The notes below the pieces were generated by a model, which saw only the letters and a list, made by a program, of their open reading frames with translations, made no database searches and was not told the DNA's origin. This document shows, piece by piece, positions 34,547 through 42,543 of a DNA stretch of 64,000 nucleotides; positions within the stretch are counted from its first letter, which is position 1; each line of letters starts with the position of its first letter. A program made the position numbers and the translations under genes. The stretch is taken from positions 1 through 64,000 of the forward strand of contig NZ_BNBY01000010.1 in the NCBI RefSeq assembly GCF_014656195.1. Direction: 5' to 3'. This DNA is from Kitasatospora xanthocidica (GTDB taxonomy: Bacteria > Actinomycetota > Actinomycetes > Streptomycetales > Streptomycetaceae).

Positions 34547-36343
34547 ATGACCGAGCAGACCTCCGCCGCGTCCATCCCCGCCGGTCGCGCCTTCGTCGAC
34601 CGTCCCACCCCGATCACCGCCGCTTCCGTGCGCCAGCAGCCCTCCGGCATGCGGTACGGGCGCTACCTGCCGTTCGGCGCCGTGGAGCTGCCGGACCGCA
34701 CCTGGCCGAACACCGTGATCAGCAAGGCGCCGCGCTGGCTCTCGACCGACCTGCGGGACGGCAACCAGGCGCTGATCGACCCGATGTCCCCGGCCCGCAA
34801 GCGCAAGATGTTCGACCTGCTGGTCGCCATGGGCTACAAGGAGATCGAGGTCGGCTTCCCGTCCTCCGGTGCCACCGACCACGCCTTCGTGCGGTCGCTG
34901 ATCGAGGAGGGGGCGATCCCCGAGGACGTCACCATCTCGGTGCTGACGCAGGCCCGCGAGGAGCTGATCGAGAAGACCGTCGAGTCGCTGGTCGGCGCTC
35001 CGCGCGCGACCGTCCACCTGTACAACGCGACCGCGCCGCTGTTCCGCCGGGTGGTGTTCCGCAACGACCGGGCGGCCACCAAGGCGATCGCCACCGAGGG
35101 CACCCGGCTGGTGATGGAGTACGCCGAGAAGCTGCTGGGCGAGGACACCGTCTTCGGCTACCAGTACTCGCCGGAGATCTTCGTCGACACCGAGCTGGAC
35201 TTCGCGCTGGAGGTCTGCGAGGCGGTCATGGACGTCTGGCAGCCGGGCGAGGGCCGCGAGATCATCCTGAACCTGCCGGCCACCATCGAGCGGGCCACCC
35301 CGAACGTCCAGGCCGACCAGTTCGAGTGGATGTCGCGCAACCTGTCGCGCCGCGAGTTCGTCTGCCTGTCGGTGCACCCGCACAACGACCGCGGCACCGC
35401 CGTCGCCTCCGCCGAACTGGCCTACATGGCGGGCGCCGACCGCATCGAGGGCTGTCTGTTCGGGCAGGGCGAGCGCACCGGCAACGTCGACCTGGTGACG
35501 CTGGGGATGAACCTGTTCTCGCAGGGCATCGACCCGCAGATCGACTTCTCCGACATCGACGAGGTGCGCCGCACCGCCGAGTACTGCAACCAGATGGAGG
35601 TGCACCCGCGCCACCCGTACGCCGGCGACCTGGTGTACACCTCCTTCTCCGGCTCGCACCAGGACGCCATCAAGAAGGGCTTCGACGCCCTGGAGGCGGA
35701 CGCGAAGGCGGCCGGAGTACCGGTGGAGGAGCACACCTGGGGCGTGCCGTACCTGCCGATCGACCCGAAGGACGTCGGCCGCACCTACGAGGCGGTCATC
35801 CGGGTCAACAGCCAGTCCGGCAAGGGCGGCGTCGCGTACGTCCTGAAGAACGACCACAAGCTGGACCTGCCGCGCCGGATGCAGATCGAGTTCTCCCGGA
35901 TCATCCAGGCCAAGACCGACGCCGAGGGCGGCGAGGTCACCCCGGCCGAGATCTGGCGGGTCTTCGAGGACGAGTACCTGCCGACCACCGGCAACCCGTG
36001 GGGCCGGCTGGCGCTGACCGGCTCGCGCACCCTGACCACCGAGGACGGCCGGGACGCGCTGACCGCCGAGGCCGTGGTGGACGGCGTGCCGGTGGCGCTG
36101 AGCGGTACCGGCAACGGCCCGGTCTCGGCCTTCGCGGACGCGCTGGCCCGGATCGGCTTCGACGTCCGCGTCCTGGACTACGCCGAGCACGCGCTGAGCG
36201 AGGGCGGCGACGCCCAGGCCGCCGCGTACGTCGAGTGCGCGGTGGACGGCCAGGTGCTGTGGGGCGTGGGCATCGACGGCAACACCGTGCTGGCCTCGCT
36301 GAAGGCGATGATCAGCGCCGTCAACCGGTCGCAGCGCGGGTAG
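34547..36343 (+). CDS. leuA: 2-isopropylmalate synthase
   Basis: A 598-aa enzyme that condenses acetyl-CoA with 2-oxoisovalerate, the first committed step of leucine synthesis. The long (LeuA2-type) form has the N-terminal PSGMRYGRYLPF segment and the TIM-barrel motif STDLRDGNQALIDPM, with the metal-binding Asp in LRDGNQ. SVHPHNDRGTA and GERTGNVDLVTLGMNL supply further active-site residues. The C-terminal LeuA dimer domain (about 470-590) gives leucine feedback inhibition. The ATG at 34547 follows the leader region. A terminator-like hairpin follows the gene. Confidence 0.96.
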   Translation: MTEQTSAASIPAGRAFVDRPTPITAASVRQQPSGMRYGRYLPFGAVELPDRTWPNTVISKAPRWLSTDLRDGNQALIDPMSPARKRKMFDLLVAMGYKEIEVGFPSSGATDHAFVRSLIEEGAIPEDVTISVLTQAREELIEKTVESLVGAPRATVHLYNATAPLFRRVVFRNDRAATKAIATEGTRLVMEYAEKLLGEDTVFGYQYSPEIFVDTELDFALEVCEAVMDVWQPGEGREIILNLPATIERATPNVQADQFEWMSRNLSRREFVCLSVHPHNDRGTAVASAELAYMAGADRIEGCLFGQGERTGNVDLVTLGMNLFSQGIDPQIDFSDIDEVRRTAEYCNQMEVHPRHPYAGDLVYTSFSGSHQDAIKKGFDALEADAKAAGVPVEEHTWGVPYLPIDPKDVGRTYEAVIRVNSQSGKGGVAYVLKNDHKLDLPRRMQIEFSRIIQAKTDAEGGEVTPAEIWRVFEDEYLPTTGNPWGRLALTGSRTLTTEDGRDALTAEAVVDGVPVALSGTGNGPVSAFADALARIGFDVRVLDYAEHALSEGGDAQAAAYVECAVDGQVLWGVGIDGNTVLASLKAMISAVNRSQRG

Positions 36344-36355
36344 TTCGTACGAGTG

Positions 36356-36396
36356 GCACGCGGCGGGGCCGTCCTGCGGGGCGGCCCTTCGCCGTG
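36356..36396 (+). terminator. leuA terminator
   Basis: GCACG-CGGCG-GGGCCG (from 36356) pairs with CGGCCC-TT-CGCCG-TGC (to 36396) as a long imperfect hairpin just after the leuA stop. The remaining 210 bases before the TerB gene show only a T6 run at 36448 and no gene. Confidence 0.65.
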
Positions 36397-36605
36397 CCTG
36401 CGGGCCCCCTGCGGGGCACTGCCGGGGCCGCTGTGTCCTGCGCCACATTTTTTGGGATCGGAAGCCGTTCGAGGTGCTGACACGTGCCGGTAACCGTGGC
36501 AACATCGATCCACCGGCAGGCCGGGTCGGTGGGACGGCCCGGTGTCCGGTCGCGTGACCTGCCCATCGTCGAGCAGGCCGCCTGCCATGTCTGGGGAGTG
36601 GCGCC

Positions 36606-37271
36606 GTGACCAGGTTGTGGGGTGTTCGCCCGCGGTGGCGGACTGACGTTCTCGGTGACTTCTTCTGCCCGGGCTGCGGCGGGGACCGCAACTACCGCCG
36701 GCAGCACGGCCGGCGGTGGCTGCGGTTGCTGGGGACCCCGGTGCTCCCGCTCGGACCGGTGATCGGCAGCGTGCAGTGCACCAGCTGCCACGGCCGGTAC
36801 GGCGTCGAGAGCCTCGAACAGCCGACCTGCGTCCGCCTCGGCGGGATGCTGCGGGACGCCCAGTACACCATCGCGCTGGCCCTGCTCGCGGCCGGCGGCA
36901 CCGCCCACCGGGCGGCCCGCGACGCGGCCTGCGCGGCCGTGCGCGACGCCGGGTTCGAGGACTGCGGCGAGGCCCAGGTGCTGGCCGCGCTCGCCGCCCT
37001 CTCCGGGCTCGGCGGCGAGCTCTACGACGCCCACGGGATGGCCGGCGGCCTGGCCGTGGAACTGCACGCCGTGCTCGAACCGCTCACCCCGCACCTCGCC
37101 CACCAGGGCCGCGAACGGCTGCTGCTGCAGGGCGCCTCGATCGCCCTGGCCGACGGGCGCTACCTGCCGCAGGAGCGCGAGGCGCTGGCCGCGGTCGGGC
37201 GCTGCCTGGACCTGCCGCAGACCCGGGTCGGGGCGCTGCTGGAGGCGGCGACCAGGACGCCGTACCAGTAG
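36606..37271 (+). CDS. TerB-like protein with N-terminal zinc ribbon
   Basis: A 221-aa protein with two CxxC pairs near the start (FCPGCGGDRN and CTSCHGRYGVE) forming a zinc ribbon. A helical TerB-like domain follows from about residue 80, with IALADGRYLPQEREALAAVGRCL near the end. TerB-fold proteins act in tellurite/stress-response complexes or as co-chaperone-like scaffolds. No other ter genes are nearby, so the role is open. The GTG at 36606 has GGGGAG seven bases upstream. Confidence 0.8.
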   Translation: MTRLWGVRPRWRTDVLGDFFCPGCGGDRNYRRQHGRRWLRLLGTPVLPLGPVIGSVQCTSCHGRYGVESLEQPTCVRLGGMLRDAQYTIALALLAAGGTAHRAARDAACAAVRDAGFEDCGEAQVLAALAALSGLGGELYDAHGMAGGLAVELHAVLEPLTPHLAHQGRERLLLQGASIALADGRYLPQEREALAAVGRCLDLPQTRVGALLEAATRTPYQ

Positions 37272-37481
37272 GCCCGTCCCGTCGGCCGTCACGTCACCGG
37301 CGCCTCGTGCGCCCTGCGCCACCCGCGCCTCCCGTGGACCATCTCCGGAATCCCCCACAGAACGGGCCCCGAACCCCACACTCCGGGCCCGCCGTGACCC
37401 GCACCGCGGTGGCCCCCCACGGCCCCGGTGCGGGCAACACGGCTGTCCGTCGCGGTCCGCGGCTGGGGGACAATGGACCGC

Positions 37482-38228
37482 ATGAGTCTTTTCCGGGACG
37501 ACGGCGTCGTGTTGCGGGCGCAGAAGCTCGGCGAGGCCGATCGGATCATCACCCTGCTGACCCGCCAGCACGGCAAGGTGCGGGCGGTGGCGCGCGGGGT
37601 GCGGAAGACCAAGTCCAAGTTCGGTGCCCGCCTGGAGCCCTTCTCGCACGTGGACGTGCAGTTCTTCAGCCGGGGGAGTGAGTTGATCGGCCGCGGGTTG
37701 CCGCTCTGCACCCAGGTGGAGACCATCGCGCCGTACGGCGGTTCGATCGTCACCGACTACGGCCGCTACACCGCGGGCACCGCGATGCTGGAGACGGCCG
37801 AGCGCTTCGCCGAGAACGAGGGCGAGCCCGCCGTCCAGCAGTACCTGCTGCTGGTGGGCGGGCTGCGGACGCTGGCGGCGGGGGTGCACGAATCGCACCT
37901 GGTGCTCGACGCCTTCCTGCTGCGCTCGCTCGCGGTGAACGGGTACGGCGCGAGCTTCACCGACTGCGCCAAGTGCGGCCTGGAGGGGCCGAACCGTTTC
38001 TTCTCGCTCCCGGCGGGCGGGGTCCTCTGCCCGGACTGCCGAGTGCCCGGATGTGCCGTACCCTCCCCTGAGACACTGGTACTGCTCGGGGCGCTGCTGT
38101 CAGGGGACTGGCGGACGGCCGACGCCTGCGAGCCCCGGTACTGGCGGGAGGGCAGCGGCCTGGTCGCGGCCTATCTGCAGTGGCACCTGGAGCGGGGCAT
38201 CCGCTCGATGAGATACGTGGAGAAGTGA
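37482..38228 (+). CDS. recO: DNA repair protein RecO
   Basis: A 248-aa protein that anneals single strands and loads RecA with RecR. The OB-fold N-terminus starts MSLFRDDGVVLRAQKLGEADRIITLL. The C-terminal zinc finger is CAKCG with CPDCR following near residues 165-190. The ATG at 37482 is fixed by GACAAT seven bases upstream. The gene is four bases upstream of uppS, so the two are co-transcribed, an arrangement conserved in actinobacteria. Confidence 0.95.
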   Translation: MSLFRDDGVVLRAQKLGEADRIITLLTRQHGKVRAVARGVRKTKSKFGARLEPFSHVDVQFFSRGSELIGRGLPLCTQVETIAPYGGSIVTDYGRYTAGTAMLETAERFAENEGEPAVQQYLLLVGGLRTLAAGVHESHLVLDAFLLRSLAVNGYGASFTDCAKCGLEGPNRFFSLPAGGVLCPDCRVPGCAVPSPETLVLLGALLSGDWRTADACEPRYWREGSGLVAAYLQWHLERGIRSMRYVEK

Positions 38229-38232
38229 GCAC

Positions 38233-39066
38233 ATGGCAGCGCGACGGCTCTTCGGCGGCGGCAAGCAGCGGGCGTACGCGCCCCCGACCCCGCACCCCAG
38301 CGGTGCACAGCCCCCGAAGATCCCCGGCGAGCTGGTCCCCGGCCACGTCGCCATCGTGATGGACGGCAACGGCCGCTGGGCCAAGGAGCGCGGGCTGCCC
38401 CGCACCGAGGGTCACAAGGTCGGCGAGTCGGTGGTGCTGGACGTCCTCGCGGGCGCCATCGAGCTCGGGGTCAAGAACATCTCGCTGTACGCCTTCTCGA
38501 CCGAGAACTGGAAGCGCTCGCCCGACGAGGTGAAGTTCCTGATGAACTTCAACCGGGACGTCATCGCCCGCCGCCGCGAGGAGATGGGCGCGATGGGCGT
38601 GCGGATCCGCTGGGCCGGCCGGATGCCCAAGCTGTGGAAGAGCGTCGTCCAGGAGCTGCAGGTCGCCGAGCAGCACACCAAGGAGAACGACGCCGTCACG
38701 CTCTACATGTGCGTCAACTACGGCGGCCGGGCCGAACTGGCGGACGCGGCGCAGGGGATCGCCCGTGACGTCGCCGCCGGGAAGCTGGACCCGAAGAAGG
38801 TCAACGAGAAGACCCTCGCCAAGTACATGTACCACCCGGACATGCCGGACGTGGACCTCTTCCTGCGCCCCAGCGGCGAGCAGCGCACCTCCAACTTCCT
38901 GCCCTGGCAGTCGGCTTACGCCGAGTTCGTGTTCCAGGACGTGCTCTGGCCGGACTTCGACCGCCGCGACCTGTGGCGCGCCTGCGAGCAGTACGCGATG
39001 CGCGACCGGCGCTTCGGCGGGGCGATCCCGAACGAGCTGCCCGCCCCGCGGCCGTCCCAGCGCTGA
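38233..39066 (+). CDS. uppS: Isoprenyl (undecaprenyl) diphosphate synthase
   Basis: A 277-aa cis-prenyltransferase that makes the lipid carrier for cell-wall precursors. The conserved block HVAIVMDGNGRWAKERGLPR (residues about 37-56) contains the catalytic Asp. LYAFSTENWKRS, LFLRPSGEQRTSNFLPWQ and the DVLWPDFDRRDL segment follow. The first 35 residues are basic and Pro-rich, longer than in E. coli UppS but usual for streptomycetes. It follows recO by four bases. Confidence 0.95.
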   Translation: MAARRLFGGGKQRAYAPPTPHPSGAQPPKIPGELVPGHVAIVMDGNGRWAKERGLPRTEGHKVGESVVLDVLAGAIELGVKNISLYAFSTENWKRSPDEVKFLMNFNRDVIARRREEMGAMGVRIRWAGRMPKLWKSVVQELQVAEQHTKENDAVTLYMCVNYGGRAELADAAQGIARDVAAGKLDPKKVNEKTLAKYMYHPDMPDVDLFLRPSGEQRTSNFLPWQSAYAEFVFQDVLWPDFDRRDLWRACEQYAMRDRRFGGAIPNELPAPRPSQR

Positions 39067-39085
39067 GGGCCGTACGGCGACGCGG

Positions 39086-39119
39086 AAGGACCCACCGGGC
39101 AGATCCCGGTGGGTCCTTT
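39086..39119. terminator. Bidirectional terminator uppS / zur
   Basis: AAGGACCCACCGGG (39086-39099) pairs perfectly with CCCGGTGGGTCCTT (39105-39118) over CAGAT, and T-runs flank both sides. It separates convergent uppS and zur. Confidence 0.92.
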
Positions 39120-39145
39120 CCGTTGCCGCCTCGCGGCCGGCCGGC

Positions 39146-39556
39146 TCAGGCCTTCTTGGCGCACTCCGCGCAGGTGCCGAAGATCTCCAGCGTGTGCGCG
39201 ATGTCACTGAAGCCGTGCTCGGCGGCGACCGAGTTGGCCCAGCGCTCCACCGCCGGGCCCTCCACCTCGACGGTGGCGCCGCAGTGCCGGCAGACCAGGT
39301 GGTGGTGGTGCCCGCTGCTGCACCGGCGGTAGACGGCCTCGCCGTCGGCGGTGCGCAGCACGTCCACCTCACCGGCGTCCGCGAGCGACTGCAGGGTGCG
39401 GTACACCGTGGTCAGACCGACGGAGTCCCCGCGGTGCTTGAGCAGGTCGTGGAGCTCCTGCGCGCTGCGGAAGTCCGCGATCTCGTCCAGGGCGGCCGAG
39501 ACGGCGGCACGCTGCCGGGTCGAGCGGGCGCGCGGCGACGGGCCTGCGGTGGTCAC
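39146..39556 (-). CDS. zur: Zinc uptake regulator Zur (Fur family)
   Basis: A 136-aa Fur-family repressor. The winged helix includes SVGLTTVYRTLQSLADAGEVD. The metal region is CSSGHHHHLVCRHCGATVEVEG, with two CxxC pairs (CRHC and CAEC) for structural zinc. Its place as the last gene after znuA-znuC-znuB identifies it as Zur rather than Fur. The GTG at 39556 is used because AGGAGGAC lies five bases upstream. A CACAAT at 39594-39599 could give it a separate promoter. Confidence 0.9.
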   Translation of the reverse strand: MTTAGPSPRARSTRQRAAVSAALDEIADFRSAQELHDLLKHRGDSVGLTTVYRTLQSLADAGEVDVLRTADGEAVYRRCSSGHHHHLVCRHCGATVEVEGPAVERWANSVAAEHGFSDIAHTLEIFGTCAECAKKA

Positions 39557-39591
39557 CGTGGGTCCTCCTGGGGTCGTGGGCGTCTCGCACA

Positions 39592-40524
39592 TCATTGTGC
39601 CAGCCCGGCCCGCCGCTCAGGTGTGGTCGTGTCGGAGGAAGTCCGCTCCGGCCCCCGGACCGGCGGTCGGCCGTCGCAGACCTTCGGTCCGTGCTCGGTG
39701 TTCCCGCGGTGCCGGCGCCGGGCGAGCGGTGCGGCGAGCGCGCTGAACACGGCGAACACCGCGATGGCGAGCAGCACGATGGCCGGGCCGGAGGGCACGT
39801 CGAGGTGGTAGGAACCGGTGACGCCGGCCAGCGAGACGACCACGCCGAGCGCGATCGAGGCGGCCTGGGTGGCGGCGAAGGAGCGGGTGAGCTGCTGGGC
39901 GGCGACCACCGGGACCACCATCAGGGCGCTGACCAGCAGCAGCCCGACCACCCGCATGGCGACGGTCACGGTGACCGCGGCCATCACGGCGAGCAGCAGG
40001 TTGAGGGTGCGCACCGGCAGCCCGGTGACCCGGGCGAAGTCCTCGTCCTGGCAGATCGCGAAGAGCTGGCGGCGCAGGCCGACGGTGACCGCGATGACGA
40101 CCGCGCCGAGCACCGCGATCGCGGCCAGGTCGGCGGGGGCGACGGTGAGGATCGAGCCCCACAGGTAGCTCTCCAGCGAGCCCGAGCCGGCCTCGGCGGA
40201 GAGCGAGACGAGCAGCTTGCCGCAGGCCATGCCGCCGTAGAAGAGCATCGCGAGGGCGATGTCGCCGCGCTGGTTGCCGCGCGAGCGGACCAGCTCCATG
40301 GTGACGGCGCCGAGCACGCAGACCAGCACGGCCATCCAGACCGGGCTGGTCTGGAAGATGAAGCCGAGGCCGACGCCGGTCATCGCGACGTGGCCCATGC
40401 CGTCGCCCATCAGGGCCTGGCGGCGCTGCACCAGGTAGATGCCGACGGCCGGGGCGGTGATCCCGACCAGGACGGCGGCGAGCAGGGCGCGCTGCATGAA
40501 GTCGTAGGACAGCATCTCGGTCAT
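39592..40524 (-). CDS. znuB: Zinc ABC transporter permease ZnuB
   Basis: A 310-aa ABC-3 family permease with about eight transmembrane helices. It starts MTEMLSYDFMQRALLAAVLVG and has the typical YLVQRRQALMGDGMGHVAMTGVGL stretch, here quoted in part, near residues 28-50. It forms the membrane channel for zinc import. Its start overlaps the znuC stop by four bases. The hydrophilic C-terminal tail of about 40 residues is variable in the family. Confidence 0.93.
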   Translation of the reverse strand: MTEMLSYDFMQRALLAAVLVGITAPAVGIYLVQRRQALMGDGMGHVAMTGVGLGFIFQTSPVWMAVLVCVLGAVTMELVRSRGNQRGDIALAMLFYGGMACGKLLVSLSAEAGSGSLESYLWGSILTVAPADLAAIAVLGAVVIAVTVGLRRQLFAICQDEDFARVTGLPVRTLNLLLAVMAAVTVTVAMRVVGLLLVSALMVVPVVAAQQLTRSFAATQAASIALGVVVSLAGVTGSYHLDVPSGPAIVLLAIAVFAVFSALAAPLARRRHRGNTEHGPKVCDGRPPVRGPERTSSDTTTPERRAGLAQ

Positions 40525-41285
40525 GCGAGCAGCCTCGGCGGGGTCAGGTCGGCGTGCGGGTGGACGTGGTCGTGGCCGGGCAGCGCGTGCAGGCCGGTCT
40601 CGGGGACGGGCGGGCCGTCGTGGGCGACGCAGCCGTCCCGCAGGACGACGGTGCGGTCGATCAGCGGCTCCAGCGGCCCGAGTTCGTGCAGGACGAGGAG
40701 GACGGCGGAGCCGCGGCCGACCTCGGAGCGCAGGGTGTCGGCGAGCACCTGCTGGCTGGCGGCGTCCACCCCGGCCATCGGCTCGTCCATGATCAGCAGG
40801 TCGGGGGAGCCGACCAGGGCGCGGGCGATCAGCACCCGCTGCTGCTGGCCGCCGGACAGGTCGGCGACGCCGTCCCCGGCCCGCTCCAGCATGCCGACGG
40901 CGGCCAGCGCGCGGTCCACCGCGGCGCGGTCCTTGCGGCGGAACGGCAGCAGCCGGTGCTGCGGCAGCCGTCCGGTGGAGACCACCTCGCGCACGGTGGC
41001 CGGGACGCCGGAGGCGGCGGTGGTGCGCTGCGGGACGTACCCGATGCGGTGCCAGGCGCGGAAGGAGCCGTACGGGGTGCCGAACAGCTCCAGGGTGCCG
41101 TGCTCCAGCGGGACGGAGCCGATCACGGTCTTGACGGTGGTCGACTTGCCGGAGCCGTTGGCGCCCAGCAGGGCGACGACCTCGCCGGGCTGGACGGTGA
41201 GGTCGACGCCGCGCAGCACCGGCCGGCCGCCGCGCGAGGCGACGGCGTCACGGAGGCGGACGGCCGGGGGTATCGGGTGCGTCAT
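40521..41285 (-). CDS. znuC: Zinc ABC transporter ATPase ZnuC
   Basis: A 254-aa ATPase that energises the ZnuB channel. Walker A is LLGANGSGKST, the signature is LSGGQQQRVLIARAL and Walker B is LLIMDEPMAG. The gene starts 11 bases after znuA and overlaps znuB by four bases, so znuA-znuC-znuB is one coupled operon under the Zur boxes at 42352-42388. Confidence 0.94.
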   Translation of the reverse strand: MTHPIPPAVRLRDAVASRGGRPVLRGVDLTVQPGEVVALLGANGSGKSTTVKTVIGSVPLEHGTLELFGTPYGSFRAWHRIGYVPQRTTAASGVPATVREVVSTGRLPQHRLLPFRRKDRAAVDRALAAVGMLERAGDGVADLSGGQQQRVLIARALVGSPDLLIMDEPMAGVDAASQQVLADTLRSEVGRGSAVLLVLHELGPLEPLIDRTVVLRDGCVAHDGPPVPETGLHALPGHDHVHPHADLTPPRLLA

Positions 41286-41296
41286 GGTGCTTCCCG

Positions 41297-42352
41297 TCAG
41301 CTGGTGGCGGCAGGGGTGGTGGCGTCGGGGGCGCCGGTCGGGGTGGCTGCGGGGGTGCCGGCCGCGGGCGCGTCGGCCGGGGTGGCCGTGGCGCCGAGGG
41401 CGGCCTGGAGGTTGGCCAGGTTCTGCTTCATGACGGTGAGGTAGTTCTCCTTGGAGGGGTCCTTGACGCCCTCCAGCGGGTCCAGCACGGCGGTCTTGAG
41501 GCCGAGGTCCTTGGCGACGGTGTCGGCGAGCTTGGGGCTGACCAGGGTCTCGAAGAAGATCGTGGTGACGCCGTTGTCCTTGGCGGCCTTCTGCACGGCG
41601 GCGAGGCGGGCCGGGGTGGGCTCGGACTCCGGGTCGACGCCGTTGATGGCGACCTGGGTGAGGCCGTAGTGGTCGGCGAGGTAGCCGAAGGCGGCGTGGC
41701 TGGTGACGAAGGTCTTGGTCCTGGTGTCCTTCAGGCCGGCCCGGAAGTCCTGGTCGAGCGCGGTGAGCTTGGTGACCAGCTCGTCGGTGTTCTTCTTGTA
41801 GTCCTCGGCGTGGGCCGGGTCGGCCTTGGCGAACTCGTCGCCGACGCTCTTGGCGATCGCCGCGTAGCGGGTCGGGTCGAGCCAGATGTGCGGGTCGCCG
41901 GCCGGGCCCTCGTGCTTGTGGCCGTCGGCGGCGTGGCCGTCCCCGGCGCCTTCGTCGGTGCCCTCGTCGAGGTGGTGGTCGACCAGCGGGCTGGCGGCGG
42001 TGGCGTCGATCCGGTGCTTGCTGGACGACTGCGCGACGGCCTGGTCGACGGTGGGCTGCAGGCCCTTGAGGTAGATGATCGCGTCGGCCTTCTGGACGGT
42101 GCCGACCTGCTTGGCGGTGAGCTCCAGGTCGTGCGGCTCGACGCCGGCGGCGGTGAGGTCGGTGACCGCGACGTGCTCCTTGCCGATCTGCTGGGCCAGG
42201 AACTCCATCGGGTAGAAGGAGGCGACGACCTTCAGCCTGCCGTTGCCACTGTCGGCGCTGCTGCTGCCTCCGCAGGCGGTGAGGGCGAGGGCGGAGGCGA
42301 GGGCGGTGGCGGCGATGGCTATGGAGGTGCGGGTACGTCGTCCGATCATCAT
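41297..42352 (-). CDS. znuA: Zinc-binding lipoprotein ZnuA
   Basis: A 351-aa solute-binding lipoprotein. The signal peptide ends in the lipobox LTAC (Cys27). VASFYPMEFLAQQIG opens the cluster-A1 fold. Likely metal ligands lie in GVEPHDLELT, DPHIWLDP, TSHAAFGYLA and the later Asp/Glu. A His/Asp-rich loop (about residues 115-140) is typical of zinc-specific members. The C-terminal tail is Ala/Thr/Pro-rich. The ATG at 42352 is chosen because GAGAAT ends seven bases before it. That promoter lies inside a Zur box, so zinc-loaded Zur should block it. Confidence 0.93.
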   Translation of the reverse strand: MMIGRRTRTSIAIAATALASALALTACGGSSSADSGNGRLKVVASFYPMEFLAQQIGKEHVAVTDLTAAGVEPHDLELTAKQVGTVQKADAIIYLKGLQPTVDQAVAQSSSKHRIDATAASPLVDHHLDEGTDEGAGDGHAADGHKHEGPAGDPHIWLDPTRYAAIAKSVGDEFAKADPAHAEDYKKNTDELVTKLTALDQDFRAGLKDTRTKTFVTSHAAFGYLADHYGLTQVAINGVDPESEPTPARLAAVQKAAKDNGVTTIFFETLVSPKLADTVAKDLGLKTAVLDPLEGVKDPSKENYLTVMKQNLANLQAALGATATPADAPAAGTPAATPTGAPDATTPAATS

Positions 42353-42366
42353 GACAATCATTCTCA
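42352..42366. promoter_or_regulatory. Zur box 1
   Basis: TGACAATCATTCTCA is a 7-1-7 palindrome-like site close to the actinobacterial Zur consensus TGAAAATGATTTTCA. It overlaps the -10 element and the first base of znuA. Confidence 0.8.
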
Positions 42367-42373
42367 TCTCACA

Positions 42374-42388
42374 TGGAAATGATTGTCA
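42374..42388. promoter_or_regulatory. Zur box 2
   Basis: TGGAAATGATTGTCA, seven bases from box 1 and nearly its reverse complement (13 of 15 positions). The two boxes make a large inverted repeat in which GACAATCATT faces AATGATTGTC. Confidence 0.8.
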
Positions 42389-42543
42389 ACTCACTCGAAT
42401 GGGTGAACGGCAGGTGGCGGAGAGTGGGGGCGGCCGGACGATACCGATTTGAATCACGTACCCATATGGCCGGTAACCTGAGGTATTCGGGTACGCGCAA
42501 CCAGCCGTGCCCTGACCGTGCCGTACGTACTGAAGAGAGCACT

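Noticed and set aside
36606..37271. Tellurite-resistance island
   Set aside because: Only one TerB-like gene is present, between leuA and recO; no terC, terD or terZ neighbours.
42389..42543. Possible T-box leader before glyS
   Set aside because: No T-box sequence or specifier-loop structure is visible; the region is short and shows only promoter-like A/T-richer stretches.
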